This document shows positions 19,994-29,437 of a DNA stretch of 64,000 nucleotides, in pieces. The position numbers and the translations under genes were made by a program. Numbering within the stretch: the stretch's first letter is position 1; the number at the start of each line of letters is the position of its first letter. Origin of the DNA: Paracoccaceae bacterium (GTDB taxonomy: Bacteria > Pseudomonadota > Alphaproteobacteria > Rhodobacterales > Rhodobacteraceae); the NCBI GenBank assembly GCA_020628545.1, contig JAHDEX010000001.1, positions 100,238 to 164,237 on the forward strand, written 5' to 3'. Below the pieces are notes generated by a model that was not told the origin of the DNA, made no database searches, and saw nothing but the letters and a program-made list of their open reading frames with translations.

Positions 19994-20999
19994 CAAATCC
20001 CGCTCCGTTCAATGCCATTTGCAGGCTGATCGCCTGTCTTGTTTCTTTTGTATCATGGACCCGCACAATCTGCACACCCTGCAGCGCGCCATGGAGGGCC
20101 ACTGCCACGGAACCGCCGACCCTGTCGGACGCCTCCTCTGCACCGGTAATCGTCCCGATAAACCGCTTGCGCGAGGCACCCAACAAGATCGGCAGCCCAA
20201 GGTCATGATAGATCGCGAGGTCCTGAAGTAACCTCAAATTGTGTTGCAATGTCTTACCAAACCCAATGCCGGGATCAGAAATCATGTTTTCGCGTTTGAT
20301 TCCGGCCGCTTCCGCAACCGCTATCCGCTCTGACAGATGATCAAAGACGTCAAAGGTGACCGCATCGTACTGCGGATCATCCTGCATCGTCTCGGGCCGA
20401 CCTTGCGAATGCATCAGGCAGACCGGCACATCGGCCTCAGCCCCGACATGCGCCATGTCGGGGTCGAACCGCAGGGCCGTTACATCATTGATCATGTTCG
20501 CCCCTGCCCCAAGCGCCGCTTCTGCCACGGCGGCTTTTCGCGTATCGATCGAAATGGGCGTCGTGATCCCAGCCGCGCGGATGCCTTCAATCACTGGCAC
20601 AACACGGTCAATCTCATCGCGCACCGCGACTTCCGCAGCACCGGGCCGGGTGCTTTCCCCACCAATATCAAGAAAATCAGCATCACCGGCCATCACCTTG
20701 GCTCTCTCGACAGCATCCTTGACCGTCGCCAGATCGCCTCCATCGGAGAAGCTGTCCGGTGTGATATTCAGAATTCCCATGATCCGCGGCACGTCGAGAG
20801 TCAAACCGCAGATCGGCGGCCGCTGGTGGCTCAGGCGCGCCCGTTCTTGGTCTGAAAGATCCTCAGCCAAGGCCTCTTCAGCGCCGCCGTTGCGATGGCG
20901 CACGAGGACCGTATCGCTCACAACCCAACTGCTTCCCCCGACCCGGATCGCGCCCTCGTACATATGCGTCTGGGGAAGAGGTTGCAGGTAACGCGTCAC
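19986..20999 (-). CDS. folP: Dihydropteroate synthase
   Basis: Condenses the hydroxymethyl-dihydropterin diphosphate with p-aminobenzoate in folate synthesis, and is the sulfonamide target. Motifs present: [27 protein letters not shown] and [15 protein letters not shown]. At 337 aa it carries about 65 residues before the TIM barrel that the core enzyme lacks. The GTG start overlaps the folB stop (GTGA), so translation is coupled. folK is not in the window. Confidence 0.96.
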   Translation of the reverse strand: MTRYLQPLPQTHMYEGAIRVGGSSWVVSDTVLVRHRNGGAEEALAEDLSDQERARLSHQRPPICGLTLDVPRIMGILNITPDSFSDGGDLATVKDAVERAKVMAGDADFLDIGGESTRPGAAEVAVRDEIDRVVPVIEGIRAAGITTPISIDTRKAAVAEAALGAGANMINDVTALRFDPDMAHVGAEADVPVCLMHSQGRPETMQDDPQYDAVTFDVFDHLSERIAVAEAAGIKRENMISDPGIGFGKTLQHNLRLLQDLAIYHDLGLPILLGASRKRFIGTITGAEEASDRVGGSVAVALHGALQGVQIVRVHDTKETRQAISLQMALNGAGFDG

Positions 21000-21910
21000 A
21001 GGACATCACCGACAGCGACGGCGCGCATCGGAACAGCACCCTCAGTTGGCAAATCCCCGACAATCAACAGCTCTTTGGCCTGCATCTCATCAGCGAACCA
21101 CACCGTAAGCGCCCTTGTCTCACGCACATCCGCTTTGGGTCCATCAACGGCGTCCAAGACAATCTTCGAAGGTGCCCATACGCAAATCTGCCCATTTTTC
21201 ATGGCCCAGTCGAGTTCAGTGCGCGTTGCCACGACTTTGCATCTGAGGTCCGTCGCAGCGAGACGCCAGGCGTTCTGTTCGATTGCCAGCAGATCAACAC
21301 GGCGCTGCGTCATCTTGTGGCCGGTCTCCGGCGTCGATACTTCGCTTAGACCGACGCAAAGGATGAGTGGGTCCGGCGCAGCTGACAAAGTATCAATCCA
21401 AGCACTCAGTTTCGGGTCCGCAATCGCCTCGTTCGAAAGATATACGACCCTTGGATGCGGCGTTTCCATGTGGTCTTGGGCAGCAGGCTGCAGTCCATCG
21501 CTCGCCCGCACAATCTCAACGCCAAGCGCAAAAGGCCCGCGATCCAGTTTCTCGATCCGGACAAAAACACGCTCCGCCTGGGGTTCCAACAAGATGCGCT
21601 CTGCGACGCGCGCCGCCAAGGTCTCCAGCAAATTGATCCGCTCTGCATCCAACTCTAAAGAGATGGCCTCGGTGACCTTGTCATAAGACAGAATGCGATC
21701 AACATCGTCGTCGATGGGATCCGCTATGGGCATGACCTCAACCACCACATTGAAGCGCACGCGCTGCCGCTTGCCACGCTCTTGCTGAAACGCACCAATC
21801 TCAACCTCAACCACGTAGTCCCGCACTGAAATGCGGTCGTATGGCATATCGGTACTTGCCGCGGCCCGTTCTGATGGATGCGCGAAGGCAAGGTGAATGT
21901 CGTTGGTCAT
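20996..21910 (-). CDS. folB: Dihydroneopterin aldolase with C-terminal extension
   Basis: The N-terminal part (about residues 22-140) matches FolB: YDRISVRDYVVEVEIGAF, LSYDKVTEAI and the LETLAARVAERIL helix. It would cleave dihydroneopterin to hydroxymethyl-dihydropterin and glycolaldehyde. At 304 aa it is more than twice the length of a simple FolB. The remaining 150 residues (from about DHMETPHPRVVYL to the end) form an alpha/beta-looking region that I cannot place. ATG 21910 starts the protein; a longer frame to 21958 is open. It is the first gene of the folB-folP-glmM operon. Confidence 0.85.
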   Translation of the reverse strand: MTNDIHLAFAHPSERAAASTDMPYDRISVRDYVVEVEIGAFQQERGKRQRVRFNVVVEVMPIADPIDDDVDRILSYDKVTEAISLELDAERINLLETLAARVAERILLEPQAERVFVRIEKLDRGPFALGVEIVRASDGLQPAAQDHMETPHPRVVYLSNEAIADPKLSAWIDTLSAAPDPLILCVGLSEVSTPETGHKMTQRRVDLLAIEQNAWRLAATDLRCKVVATRTELDWAMKNGQICVWAPSKIVLDAVDGPKADVRETRALTVWFADEMQAKELLIVGDLPTEGAVPMRAVAVGDVL

Positions 21911-22026
21911 ATACGCGCCCCTTTGCTTTCGCCGAGATAATCGGGCCTGACCGGACAATCAACTAGCCCAGATGCGGCGCAGCAGGCTGGCTTCCCGCCG
22001 CAATCCGTTCTTTGACTTCCTAATGG

Positions 22027-22052
22027 AAAAGGGCGCCCGATTGGACGCCCTT
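22027..22052 (-). terminator. Rho-independent terminator after the SleB-type gene
   Basis: Read on the minus strand, AAGGGCG and CGCCCTT arms enclose a ten-base loop and run into TTTT. It lies 24 bases past the hydrolase stop. Confidence 0.8.
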
Positions 22053-22075
22053 CGGAATACGTGATTTGGCCGACG

Positions 22076-22726
22076 CTAGTTTGATGCTGTGCGTGTCGGC
22101 TGTCGGTAGAAAACATGCACACCATACTGCGCAACTTTCGGGTACCGCCGGGACCAGGACGGGTTCACCGCTGTGGTGTGGTAATGAGTTGCACCATTCG
22201 TCAGCTTGCGCGGCGCACCATCCATCAACAGCTGTGCCACTTTCCCAACGCGCTTCCATGCACGCGGCTCATTAATCGTCTCCGGTAGTCCGTCGCAGGT
22301 GTAGGTGAACTGGCAGGCATACTTACGCCCCGTGCCTTGATTGATCACATTGCACAGGGTGTCGGGATACGCGTTGCTGTCGACACGGTTCAGAATGACT
22401 TCGCCAACCGCAAAAAGGCCTTCCGTCGTTTCGCCACGCGCTTCGAAGTAAAGCGCTTCAGCAAAACAACGCCATTGCGCGCCGCCTTCGACAGGCGGCA
22501 GCTCGGCAAGAAAGGCATTGCTATAGGTCACAGTCTGCGGTGCGGCGTCCGTGCTGCGCGCCTCCGGCGTAACCAGAGCATTCAACTCATTTGACGAAAC
22601 CCCGGCCAAGGCTGAGCGCTCTTGCCCGAGCAATGTGCTCAGACGGCTCTCAACAGCCTCTTGCGAGATTGCTTGCGAATATGTAGCGGCCCAGATGGCC
22701 AAACCGAGAAACAGCGCTTTGCGCAT
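22076..22726 (-). CDS. Exported SleB-type cell wall hydrolase
   Basis: 216 aa from ATG 22726, with a signal peptide at about residues 1-22. The C-terminal half is a SleB/Hydrolase_2 domain, recognised by ALYFEARGE with its conserved glutamate, VGEVILNRV, YACQFTYTCDG and GATHYHTTAVNPSW. It is likely a peptidoglycan lytic enzyme of the cell envelope. A terminator follows. Upstream is a 158-base spacer with a short inverted repeat at 22853-22869. Confidence 0.9.
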   Translation of the reverse strand: MRKALFLGLAIWAATYSQAISQEAVESRLSTLLGQERSALAGVSSNELNALVTPEARSTDAAPQTVTYSNAFLAELPPVEGGAQWRCFAEALYFEARGETTEGLFAVGEVILNRVDSNAYPDTLCNVINQGTGRKYACQFTYTCDGLPETINEPRAWKRVGKVAQLLMDGAPRKLTNGATHYHTTAVNPSWSRRYPKVAQYGVHVFYRQPTRTASN

Positions 22727-22852
22727 CGACGTTACACCCATGGTCCCCACCACGTGACGCGTGGAGCAGCCCCACGCAGGCGCGCCGTCTTTAGGAGAGG
22801 TCCTGCCGAGAGTCTAGGCGACCAACCGCCCGAGCGTGTTCGGAAATGAAAA

Positions 22853-22869
22853 GTTTCCACATGGGAAAC
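22853..22869. repeat. Short inverted repeat
   Basis: GTTTCCACATGGGAAAC has six-base arms (GTTTCC/GGAAAC) and lies between the end of the PPDK-type gene and the SleB-type gene. It could be an operator for the latter or chance. Confidence 0.35.
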
Positions 22870-22884
22870 AATTCACAAACCATA

Positions 22885-25467
22885 TCATGTTGTTAGAGGG
22901 TATTTCTCACGCAAATTATGCGTCCCCAAACGGTCTTCCAAGGTCAGTTGAGCGGCGGAAAGTCGCGCAACTGGGACCCGAAATGGGGAACATGACACAT
23001 AGTTGAAGCCCTGCTCGCGACAGAATCTAATCGCGTCGCGTGTACCACCATGCTCACCGCACAACGATAGCGTGATTTTTGGTCGCCCTTTGCGTCCCCG
23101 TTCCGCTCCAATCGCCAAGAGTTCACCCACACCTTCGACGTCGAGAGTGTGAAATGGGTCCTCTGCGTAGACACCTTGCTGAACGTAAGACGACATGAAC
23201 CGTCCTGCATCGTCGCGGGACAATCCATATGTCATCTGGGTCAGATCGTTGGTGCCGAAAGACAAAAACTCAGCGTGTTTCGCGATGTCCTCGGCCCGTA
23301 AAGCGGCGCGAGGTGTTTCGACCATGACACCCAGCTTGTAGGTGAACTTGTGGTCACGCGTCGTGCTGACTTGCGCGGCAATGGCATCGATCCGCGATTT
23401 GACAAGCTCAACCTCTCGCATCGCGCTGACGACCGGGATCATGATTTCGGGCACCACCGTCGCACCCTTTTGATAAATATCCACCGTAGCTTCGAAAATC
23501 GCCTCGGCCTGCATTTCGTAGATCTCAGGCACCGCAATTCCCAAACGCACACCGCGCATGCCCAACATCGGGTTATGCTCGGACAGAGCGGCCACCCGCT
23601 CCTGCACTTCGGTCTGCGAAAGGTTCAACTGCGCAGCGAGATCCCGCAAGCCAGAGCGTTCCGTCGGCAGAAACTCGTGCAGCGGTGGGTCAAACAAGCG
23701 GATGCAAACGGGCAGACCGGCCATAATGTCGAACAACGCCGCAAAATCCGCGCGCTGCATCGGCAAAAGCCGATCCAAGACCGCGCGACGATCTTCGGCA
23801 TTATCGACAAAAATCATCTCACGCATCACGCCAAGGCGGTCGCCTTCGAAGAACATGTGCTCAGTCCGGCAAAGCCCGATGCCCTCTGCCGCGAAGTTCC
23901 GCGCCATCTGCGCTTCAAGCGGCGTGTCGGCGTTGACCCGGACCGCGATGTCGCGCACGTCATCGGCCCAGCTGAGCAGCGTCTGGAAGGATTCATCTAA
24001 TGAGGCTTCAAGCGTATCAACCTCGCCCAAGAACACCTGGCCAGAAGTCCCATCAACCGTGACGATATCCCCTTCGACGAGGGTCCGTCCGTCCGGCACC
24101 TTCACAGTCCGCCGCTTGCTGTTTATCGTCAGCGCCGACGCCCCCACCACACATGGCAAACCAAGTCCCCGCCCGATCACTGCCGCATGGCTGGTCACGC
24201 CACCGCGCATCGTCAGAACGGCTTGGGCCGCGTGCATGCCGCGAATGTCTTCGGGCGTTGTTTCGCGTCGCAACAAGACACACGGCTCACCGCGTGCCGC
24301 ACAAGCCTGTGCATCCTGAGCCGAAAATACCAAGGTGCCAGACGCCGCACCCGGGCTGGCCGCGATCCCTTTGACGACCAGATCGCGCGGTGCGTTGGGA
24401 TCAACGCGTCGGTGCAACATTTCCGTCAGGGCGGTTGGCTGGATGCGCATCACGGCTTCTTCGCGAGGGATGATCTTGTCATTGGCGAGTGCCACAGCGA
24501 TATGCACCGCCGCGCGCGAGGCGCGTGGAACACGCACCGCGTCCAGCACCCACAACACACCGGATTCCACGGTGAACTCCACCATCATCTCTTCGCGCAG
24601 CTTCCGGCGGCAAACGTCACCCAGTGCCACCAGTTGTCCAAAGACATCGGGAGCCGCTTCTTCGAGCGACGGCCCGCGCGGATCCTTCGTCAGGTACTTC
24701 GCGCGCTCATCATCCATCAATGCACGGCGACGCTGGCTTTGTGGCACATAACGCCCCGTGATCTGCGGCTGGCCCGTGTCACTGTCGACGTATTGAATAC
24801 GCCCCGCGCCGCATTCGCCGTCCCCCAGCGCCATGACCATCGCCTGCACGACAAGGCCAAGCCCCGCGTCCGCAGGCGCACCTTTCGCCTCGCGCAAGAG
24901 CCGTGCGGAGGTGCCATCCCAAGCCCGCGCCATGGATTGCAAGGCTTCGGCAAGTTGCACGGCCGGGTCCGCTGGGAACGGCTCATCGGTCTCGTCTTCG
25001 TACGCTGCCAAGGCGCTTTCCAGCGCCTCCGCATCAGACTGGTCCGGAAACTCGAAGAACTCCGGATCGAGCCTGTGCACATGCACCGCGTAGGACTGCA
25101 CGAAGTGGAGGAACAAGCGCGTCGCCGGCCCTTCCCCAATCCGCTCACACAAAGCCGCATGTTTTTCGGCATTCATGCCAATATTCAGGATCGCCCCTGG
25201 CCCGCCCCAATCTGGGTCTTGGCTTGATGGGCGGATCGACAGCAGCATGCCGTCCACAAAATGCTTCAGAATATCGCCCATATCCGGCAACCGGCCTTTG
25301 GCGATTTCCAGCACCTGATCAAACGAAAGTGCGACCGTCGGCGGCACCGGCATGTCGAGCCGGATCAGGCGCTGCAAACACTTCGCGCGGCCACCGTGCA
25401 CATCCGGCGCCATGCTGGCCGTCGGTGTGATCAGGGTGATCGGTCGATATGGGCTTTGTTGCTGCAC
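22885..25467 (-). CDS. ppdK: Pyruvate, phosphate dikinase-type PEP-utilising enzyme
   Basis: 860 aa with the PPDK order. An N-terminal ATP-binding part (PVPPTVALSFDQ, GGPGAILNIGMN) leads to a central phosphohistidine domain with RGGVTSHAAVIGRG. A C-terminal PEP/pyruvate TIM barrel has GLCRTEHMFF, GVMVETPRAAL and the catalytic cysteine in SLCGEHGG. The enzyme would interconvert pyruvate, ATP and phosphate with PEP, AMP and diphosphate. The N-terminal third is shorter and more divergent than in classic PPDK, so a related dikinase specificity is possible. It is 78 bases downstream of glyS on the same strand and may be co-transcribed. Confidence 0.85.
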   Translation of the reverse strand: MQQQSPYRPITLITPTASMAPDVHGGRAKCLQRLIRLDMPVPPTVALSFDQVLEIAKGRLPDMGDILKHFVDGMLLSIRPSSQDPDWGGPGAILNIGMNAEKHAALCERIGEGPATRLFLHFVQSYAVHVHRLDPEFFEFPDQSDAEALESALAAYEDETDEPFPADPAVQLAEALQSMARAWDGTSARLLREAKGAPADAGLGLVVQAMVMALGDGECGAGRIQYVDSDTGQPQITGRYVPQSQRRRALMDDERAKYLTKDPRGPSLEEAAPDVFGQLVALGDVCRRKLREEMMVEFTVESGVLWVLDAVRVPRASRAAVHIAVALANDKIIPREEAVMRIQPTALTEMLHRRVDPNAPRDLVVKGIAASPGAASGTLVFSAQDAQACAARGEPCVLLRRETTPEDIRGMHAAQAVLTMRGGVTSHAAVIGRGLGLPCVVGASALTINSKRRTVKVPDGRTLVEGDIVTVDGTSGQVFLGEVDTLEASLDESFQTLLSWADDVRDIAVRVNADTPLEAQMARNFAAEGIGLCRTEHMFFEGDRLGVMREMIFVDNAEDRRAVLDRLLPMQRADFAALFDIMAGLPVCIRLFDPPLHEFLPTERSGLRDLAAQLNLSQTEVQERVAALSEHNPMLGMRGVRLGIAVPEIYEMQAEAIFEATVDIYQKGATVVPEIMIPVVSAMREVELVKSRIDAIAAQVSTTRDHKFTYKLGVMVETPRAALRAEDIAKHAEFLSFGTNDLTQMTYGLSRDDAGRFMSSYVQQGVYAEDPFHTLDVEGVGELLAIGAERGRKGRPKITLSLCGEHGGTRDAIRFCREQGFNYVSCSPFRVPVARLSAAQLTLEDRLGTHNLREKYPLTT

Positions 25468-25545
25468 TGCCGCATCCTTTGGTCTGACCAGAGCATAGAG
25501 GTGGCCAGACCCCTCTGTAAAGGAAACGTGACAGAGAGAGGTGAA

Positions 25546-27774
25546 TTAACCTTCAATCCGCGTCAGATCGGCGACAGACAGGCAGATTGTGCGAATCCTG
25601 CTAAGCAAATTCAACCGGTTACGACGCACAATGTCGTTGTCCGCATTTACCTGAACGTTCGTAAAGAAGGCGTCAATCGGCCCACGCAGTGCGGCCATTG
25701 CGCCCATAGCGGTCGTGAAGTCCTCCGCTTTCATCGCCGGGGCGATCTTCGCATCTGCAGAATCGAGCGCGGCAAAGAGCGCTTTTTCGCTGTCATGTTC
25801 GGCAAATTTGATATCCGCACCGTACTCGTACGCCACCCCATCCTTCTCTTCCGCTTGGGTCAGGATGTTGTTGGCGCGCTTGAAGCCTTGCAGGAGGTTT
25901 TCACCGTCATCGGTGGCGAGAGTTTCGCTGAGCGCCTTGGCGCGCTTTACCAGGAGCGTCAGGTCGTCGTTGCCCGGCATCGCAATGCAGGCGTCGATGA
26001 TGTCGTGGCGGATGCCCTGGTCTTTGAGGAAGACTTTGAGGCGGTCGTGGAAGAAGGAAAGGAGGCTGGAAGTCGCTCCAGGCACAGCAGCCCTCGATTG
26101 TTCTACTATTCCGCTTTGAACCAGTTCTTCATTTGCTTCAAGTCTGTCGGAAAGATCATCGTAGATAAAATCCAATCCGGCAGATTTCGCGGCAGCAGCG
26201 TACTGCTTGTACATATCCACAATTGGGCCGTACTCAGCATAACCAAATCTGTAGGCAATTTCAGACTTCAAGAGTTCGCGAAGAGGCAATGAGATATCGT
26301 TCGCGAGTAGTAGTCGAATAACCCCCAACGCCGCTCTCCGCAGCGCAAACGGGTCCTTCGACCCCGTTGGCTTTTCATCAATCGCCCAGAACCCGGTCAG
26401 CGTGTCGAGCTTATCCGCCAAAGCCACCGTCACCGACAAAGGTGCTGTTGGCACGTCGTCGGACGGACCCAATGGGGCATAATGCTCCTCAGCAACCGCT
26501 GCCACAGCATCAGACAGCCCTGCCGCCTGGCCGTAATAGCGGCCCATAAGCCCCTGCAGTTCAGGAAATTCGTAGATCATCTCTGACTGCAGATCGGCTT
26601 TCGCCACCCGCGCGGCCTGCGCAGCTTCCTCCGGATCAGCCCCTACAATCGGTGCGATCTCCCGCGCCAGCGCCACAATCCGCTCAACCCGGTCGGCCTG
26701 AGAACACAACTTATTGTGGAAGGTCACGGACTTCAGCCCCTCGACCCACTCATCCATCCCCGCCTTCGCGACGCGCAAATCGTTCTCCCAGAAGAACTTC
26801 GCGTCCGACAGGCGGGCAAACAGTACCTTCTGGTTCCCCGCCAGAATTGTGGAGCCATTATCGGGGGTCTCCACGTTAGCCACAGTGATGAACCGCTCAA
26901 TCCTGTTAGTCTTATGATTTCGCAGCGAAAAGAACTTCTGGTGATCTTTCATCGAGGTCTGCAAAACCTCCGGCGGCATATCCAGAAAATCATCCGCAAT
27001 CGTGCCCATCAGCACGACCGGCCACTCCACCAGATTGGCGACTTCCGACAGCAACCCGCGATCCTCGACAACTTCCAGCCCTTGGGCAAATGCCTGATTG
27101 GTGGCGTCCTGCCAGATCAGCTCTTCCCGTTCTTCGGCGCGCAAAACGACTTTGGCGCGCTTCAACTTCGCCTCGTAATCCTCGAAAGATGTGACAGAAA
27201 ACACCTCAGGCGCCATGAAGCGATGGCCCCGTGTTGTGTTCCCCGACACAATCCCATCAACCTCCAACGGCACCACCTCGGCCCCCGCCTCATCCGTCAG
27301 GATGCAGAGGATCGTGTGCAGCGGCCGCACCCACTTTAGCGATCCCTCACCCCAGCGCATCGACTTTGGCCATGGAAACGTGCGGATCGTCTTTTCCAGA
27401 ACCTCAGCGATGATCTCCGCCGCCTTACGCCCCGGCTTTTCGATCACCGCAAAGTAGACCTGGCCCTTCTTGTCGTCACGGACCTCCAACTGATCCTTCG
27501 TCAGACCGGTAGAGCGCATGAAGCCTTCGATTGCCTTGTCGGGCGCAGACACGCTTGGCCCCTTGCGTTCTTCCCGCACCGCTTTGCTTTCTGCCGTCAG
27601 CCCTTCGACCGACAAGGCCAAGCGGCGCGGCGTCGCGAACGCGGCAGCACCCGCATAGGTCAGCCCGGCCCCCACCAGACCGTCTGTCACCATCTTTTGC
27701 AGGTCCGCGCTTGCCTTCTTTTGCATGCGCGCCGGGATTTCCTCGGAAAAGAGTTCGATCAGCAGGTCAGCCAT
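25546..27774 (-). CDS. glyS: Glycyl-tRNA synthetase beta subunit
   Basis: tRNA-binding subunit of the bacterial alpha2-beta2 glycyl-tRNA synthetase. 742 aa, somewhat longer than the usual roughly 690. It begins MADLLIELFSEEIPARMQ and contains the DHQKFFSLR and AIDEKPTGSKDPFALRRAAL signatures. Residues from about 480 to 560 are longer than I expect, and the DNA there (26101-26340) is about 47 percent GC by my count against 60 percent next to it. The ATG overlaps the preceding stop as TAATG. It belongs to the glyQ-DUF6446-glyS operon. Confidence 0.96.
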   Translation of the reverse strand: MADLLIELFSEEIPARMQKKASADLQKMVTDGLVGAGLTYAGAAAFATPRRLALSVEGLTAESKAVREERKGPSVSAPDKAIEGFMRSTGLTKDQLEVRDDKKGQVYFAVIEKPGRKAAEIIAEVLEKTIRTFPWPKSMRWGEGSLKWVRPLHTILCILTDEAGAEVVPLEVDGIVSGNTTRGHRFMAPEVFSVTSFEDYEAKLKRAKVVLRAEEREELIWQDATNQAFAQGLEVVEDRGLLSEVANLVEWPVVLMGTIADDFLDMPPEVLQTSMKDHQKFFSLRNHKTNRIERFITVANVETPDNGSTILAGNQKVLFARLSDAKFFWENDLRVAKAGMDEWVEGLKSVTFHNKLCSQADRVERIVALAREIAPIVGADPEEAAQAARVAKADLQSEMIYEFPELQGLMGRYYGQAAGLSDAVAAVAEEHYAPLGPSDDVPTAPLSVTVALADKLDTLTGFWAIDEKPTGSKDPFALRRAALGVIRLLLANDISLPLRELLKSEIAYRFGYAEYGPIVDMYKQYAAAAKSAGLDFIYDDLSDRLEANEELVQSGIVEQSRAAVPGATSSLLSFFHDRLKVFLKDQGIRHDIIDACIAMPGNDDLTLLVKRAKALSETLATDDGENLLQGFKRANNILTQAEEKDGVAYEYGADIKFAEHDSEKALFAALDSADAKIAPAMKAEDFTTAMGAMAALRGPIDAFFTNVQVNADNDIVRRNRLNLLSRIRTICLSVADLTRIEG

Positions 27775-28304
27775 TATTGCAAACTTTCTGGGGCTGGAGG
27801 GCAGTCTTCGGGGGCCGGGTTGCCGTCAAAAACAACCTCTCCGCAGTCATTGATCTGGTGCCACGCGTAGGAGCGGCCGTCTGGGTAAACGGCAATCACA
27901 CGGTCAATACCGTATTGGATGTTTTCGGTGCCGAGGAAGGCCAAGGCCACACCTGACGACAGGTCCGCGCCAATTTGGTCCGCATCAAAGCAGTCAAACC
28001 ACGGCGGGGCCACGATGGGTTCAGCGCCTTCGTAAACGGTGTAAGTTTCGGTCAGCAGGCCGAAGGACAACGACGTATCAAAACAAGCGCGGAACTTGAG
28101 CGGGCTACTGTCGCCGTCGATGGCTTCCACGTTCTCGGCCAAGATCGGTTCCGGCTCACCAGTGAAGATGGAAGTCATCTGCAAGTCTTCGGCCGTCAAC
28201 GATACCTCTTCGTAGAAAGCGTAAATCTGCAGGTAGTAAAGCGCTGCACCAGCTGCCACGGCAATCATAAGGAGCCCCGAAATGATGATTTTTGTCAGGT
28301 TCAT
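27774..28304 (-). CDS. DUF6446-like single-pass membrane protein
   Basis: 176 aa with one N-terminal membrane helix (about residues 5-25, ISGLLMIAVAAGAALYYLQI) and a periplasmic domain of about 150 residues with paired cysteines (FRACFD, WFDCFD, INDCGE, EDCPPAP). It resembles the DUF6446 proteins that lie between glyQ and glyS in Rhodobacterales. Its function is unknown. It starts five bases after the glyQ stop, and its stop overlaps the glyS start, so it is locked into the synthetase operon. Confidence 0.8.
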   Translation of the reverse strand: MNLTKIIISGLLMIAVAAGAALYYLQIYAFYEEVSLTAEDLQMTSIFTGEPEPILAENVEAIDGDSSPLKFRACFDTSLSFGLLTETYTVYEGAEPIVAPPWFDCFDADQIGADLSSGVALAFLGTENIQYGIDRVIAVYPDGRSYAWHQINDCGEVVFDGNPAPEDCPPAPESLQ

Positions 28305-28309
28305 AGCGC

Positions 28310-29236
28310 CTAAGCGTCCACCACGGCACCAGCCGCCTCGGTCTGCACAAACGCGTCCGCGCATGCCTTCGTCAACGCCCGCACCCGCCCGATATAAGCT
28401 TGGCGTTCGGTAACCGAAATCACACCGCGTGCATCCAGCAGGTTGAACACGTGGCTCGCCTTGATCGCCTGATCATAGGCCGGGTGGGCCATGATGATGC
28501 GTTTGCCTGTCTTTGGGTCGATATGTTCCTGAGCCAGGATGCGCTCGCACTCCGCTTCGGCATCTTTGAAGTGCTGCAAGAGCGTGTCGGTGTCGGCAAC
28601 GTCAAAGTTCCAGCGCGCGTATTCTTCCTCGGTCTGCTTGAAGACATCCCCATAGGTCAGCGCGATGGGGGTCTGCGGGTCGTTGAACGGCATCTCCATC
28701 ACGTGATCGACGTCGAGAATATACATCGCGAGGCGTTCCAATCCGTAGGTCAGCTCCCCCGAAACCGGCTTACAGTCATGCCCGCCAACCTGTTGAAAAT
28801 AGGTGAATTGCGACACTTCCATCCCATCGCACCAGACTTCCCAGCCTAAACCCCAGGCACCCAACGTCGGGCTTTCCCAGTCGTCTTCCACAAAGCGGAT
28901 GTCGTGCATCGACGCATCAATACCGATGGCCTCCAACGATCCTAGGTAGAGGTCCTGCAGGTCAGGCGGCGAGGGTTTGATCAGCACCTGGTACTGATAG
29001 TAATGCTGCAACCGGTTCGGGTTCTCCCCATAGCGCCCATCGGTTGGGCGGCGTGACGGCTGCACATAGGCCGCTGCCCAGGCCTTCGAGCCCAACGCGC
29101 GCAGCGTTGTCGCTGGGTGAAACGTCCCTGCCCCGACCTCCATGTCGTAAGGCTGCATGATGGCGCAGCCTTTGCCAGCCCAATAGGTCTGCAGGCGTAA
29201 GATGATCTCCTGAAAACTGCGGGGTTTGTCGGCCAT
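28310..29236 (-). CDS. glyQ: Glycyl-tRNA synthetase alpha subunit
   Basis: Catalytic class II subunit that activates glycine. 308 aa from ATG 29236, preceded by GAGGA. Characteristic sequence: [47 protein letters not shown] and [17 protein letters not shown]. It is the first gene of the glyQ-DUF6446-glyS operon and is divergent from the exported pseudo-protease gene. Confidence 0.97.
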   Translation of the reverse strand: MADKPRSFQEIILRLQTYWAGKGCAIMQPYDMEVGAGTFHPATTLRALGSKAWAAAYVQPSRRPTDGRYGENPNRLQHYYQYQVLIKPSPPDLQDLYLGSLEAIGIDASMHDIRFVEDDWESPTLGAWGLGWEVWCDGMEVSQFTYFQQVGGHDCKPVSGELTYGLERLAMYILDVDHVMEMPFNDPQTPIALTYGDVFKQTEEEYARWNFDVADTDTLLQHFKDAEAECERILAQEHIDPKTGKRIIMAHPAYDQAIKASHVFNLLDARGVISVTERQAYIGRVRALTKACADAFVQTEAAGAVVDA

Positions 29237-29437
29237 TTGGGTCCTCATGCGTGGTTGGCCCGCTCATAAGCGGCACGGCGGAAAGGGTCAATCAAACACC
29301 CGTCTCGCGCGACGGAAACACGGGCGCAACAGGTTTGGTCACTTTCGCCGCAAACCTTGCAGAATCATGCTGCAGCGCCCGCCCGATCTGCTAAACCCGC
29401 CGAAACTTTGCAACACGTCACACTGGGGTCTGAGTTG

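Noticed and set aside
24187..25227. Long open frame of 346 codons on the plus strand
   Set aside because: It lies opposite the PPDK-type gene and has no ribosome site or recognisable protein; a high-GC antisense shadow.
25261..26292. Open frame of 343 codons on the plus strand
   Set aside because: It overlaps the ends of the PPDK-type and glyS genes on the other strand, and the composition is shadow-like.
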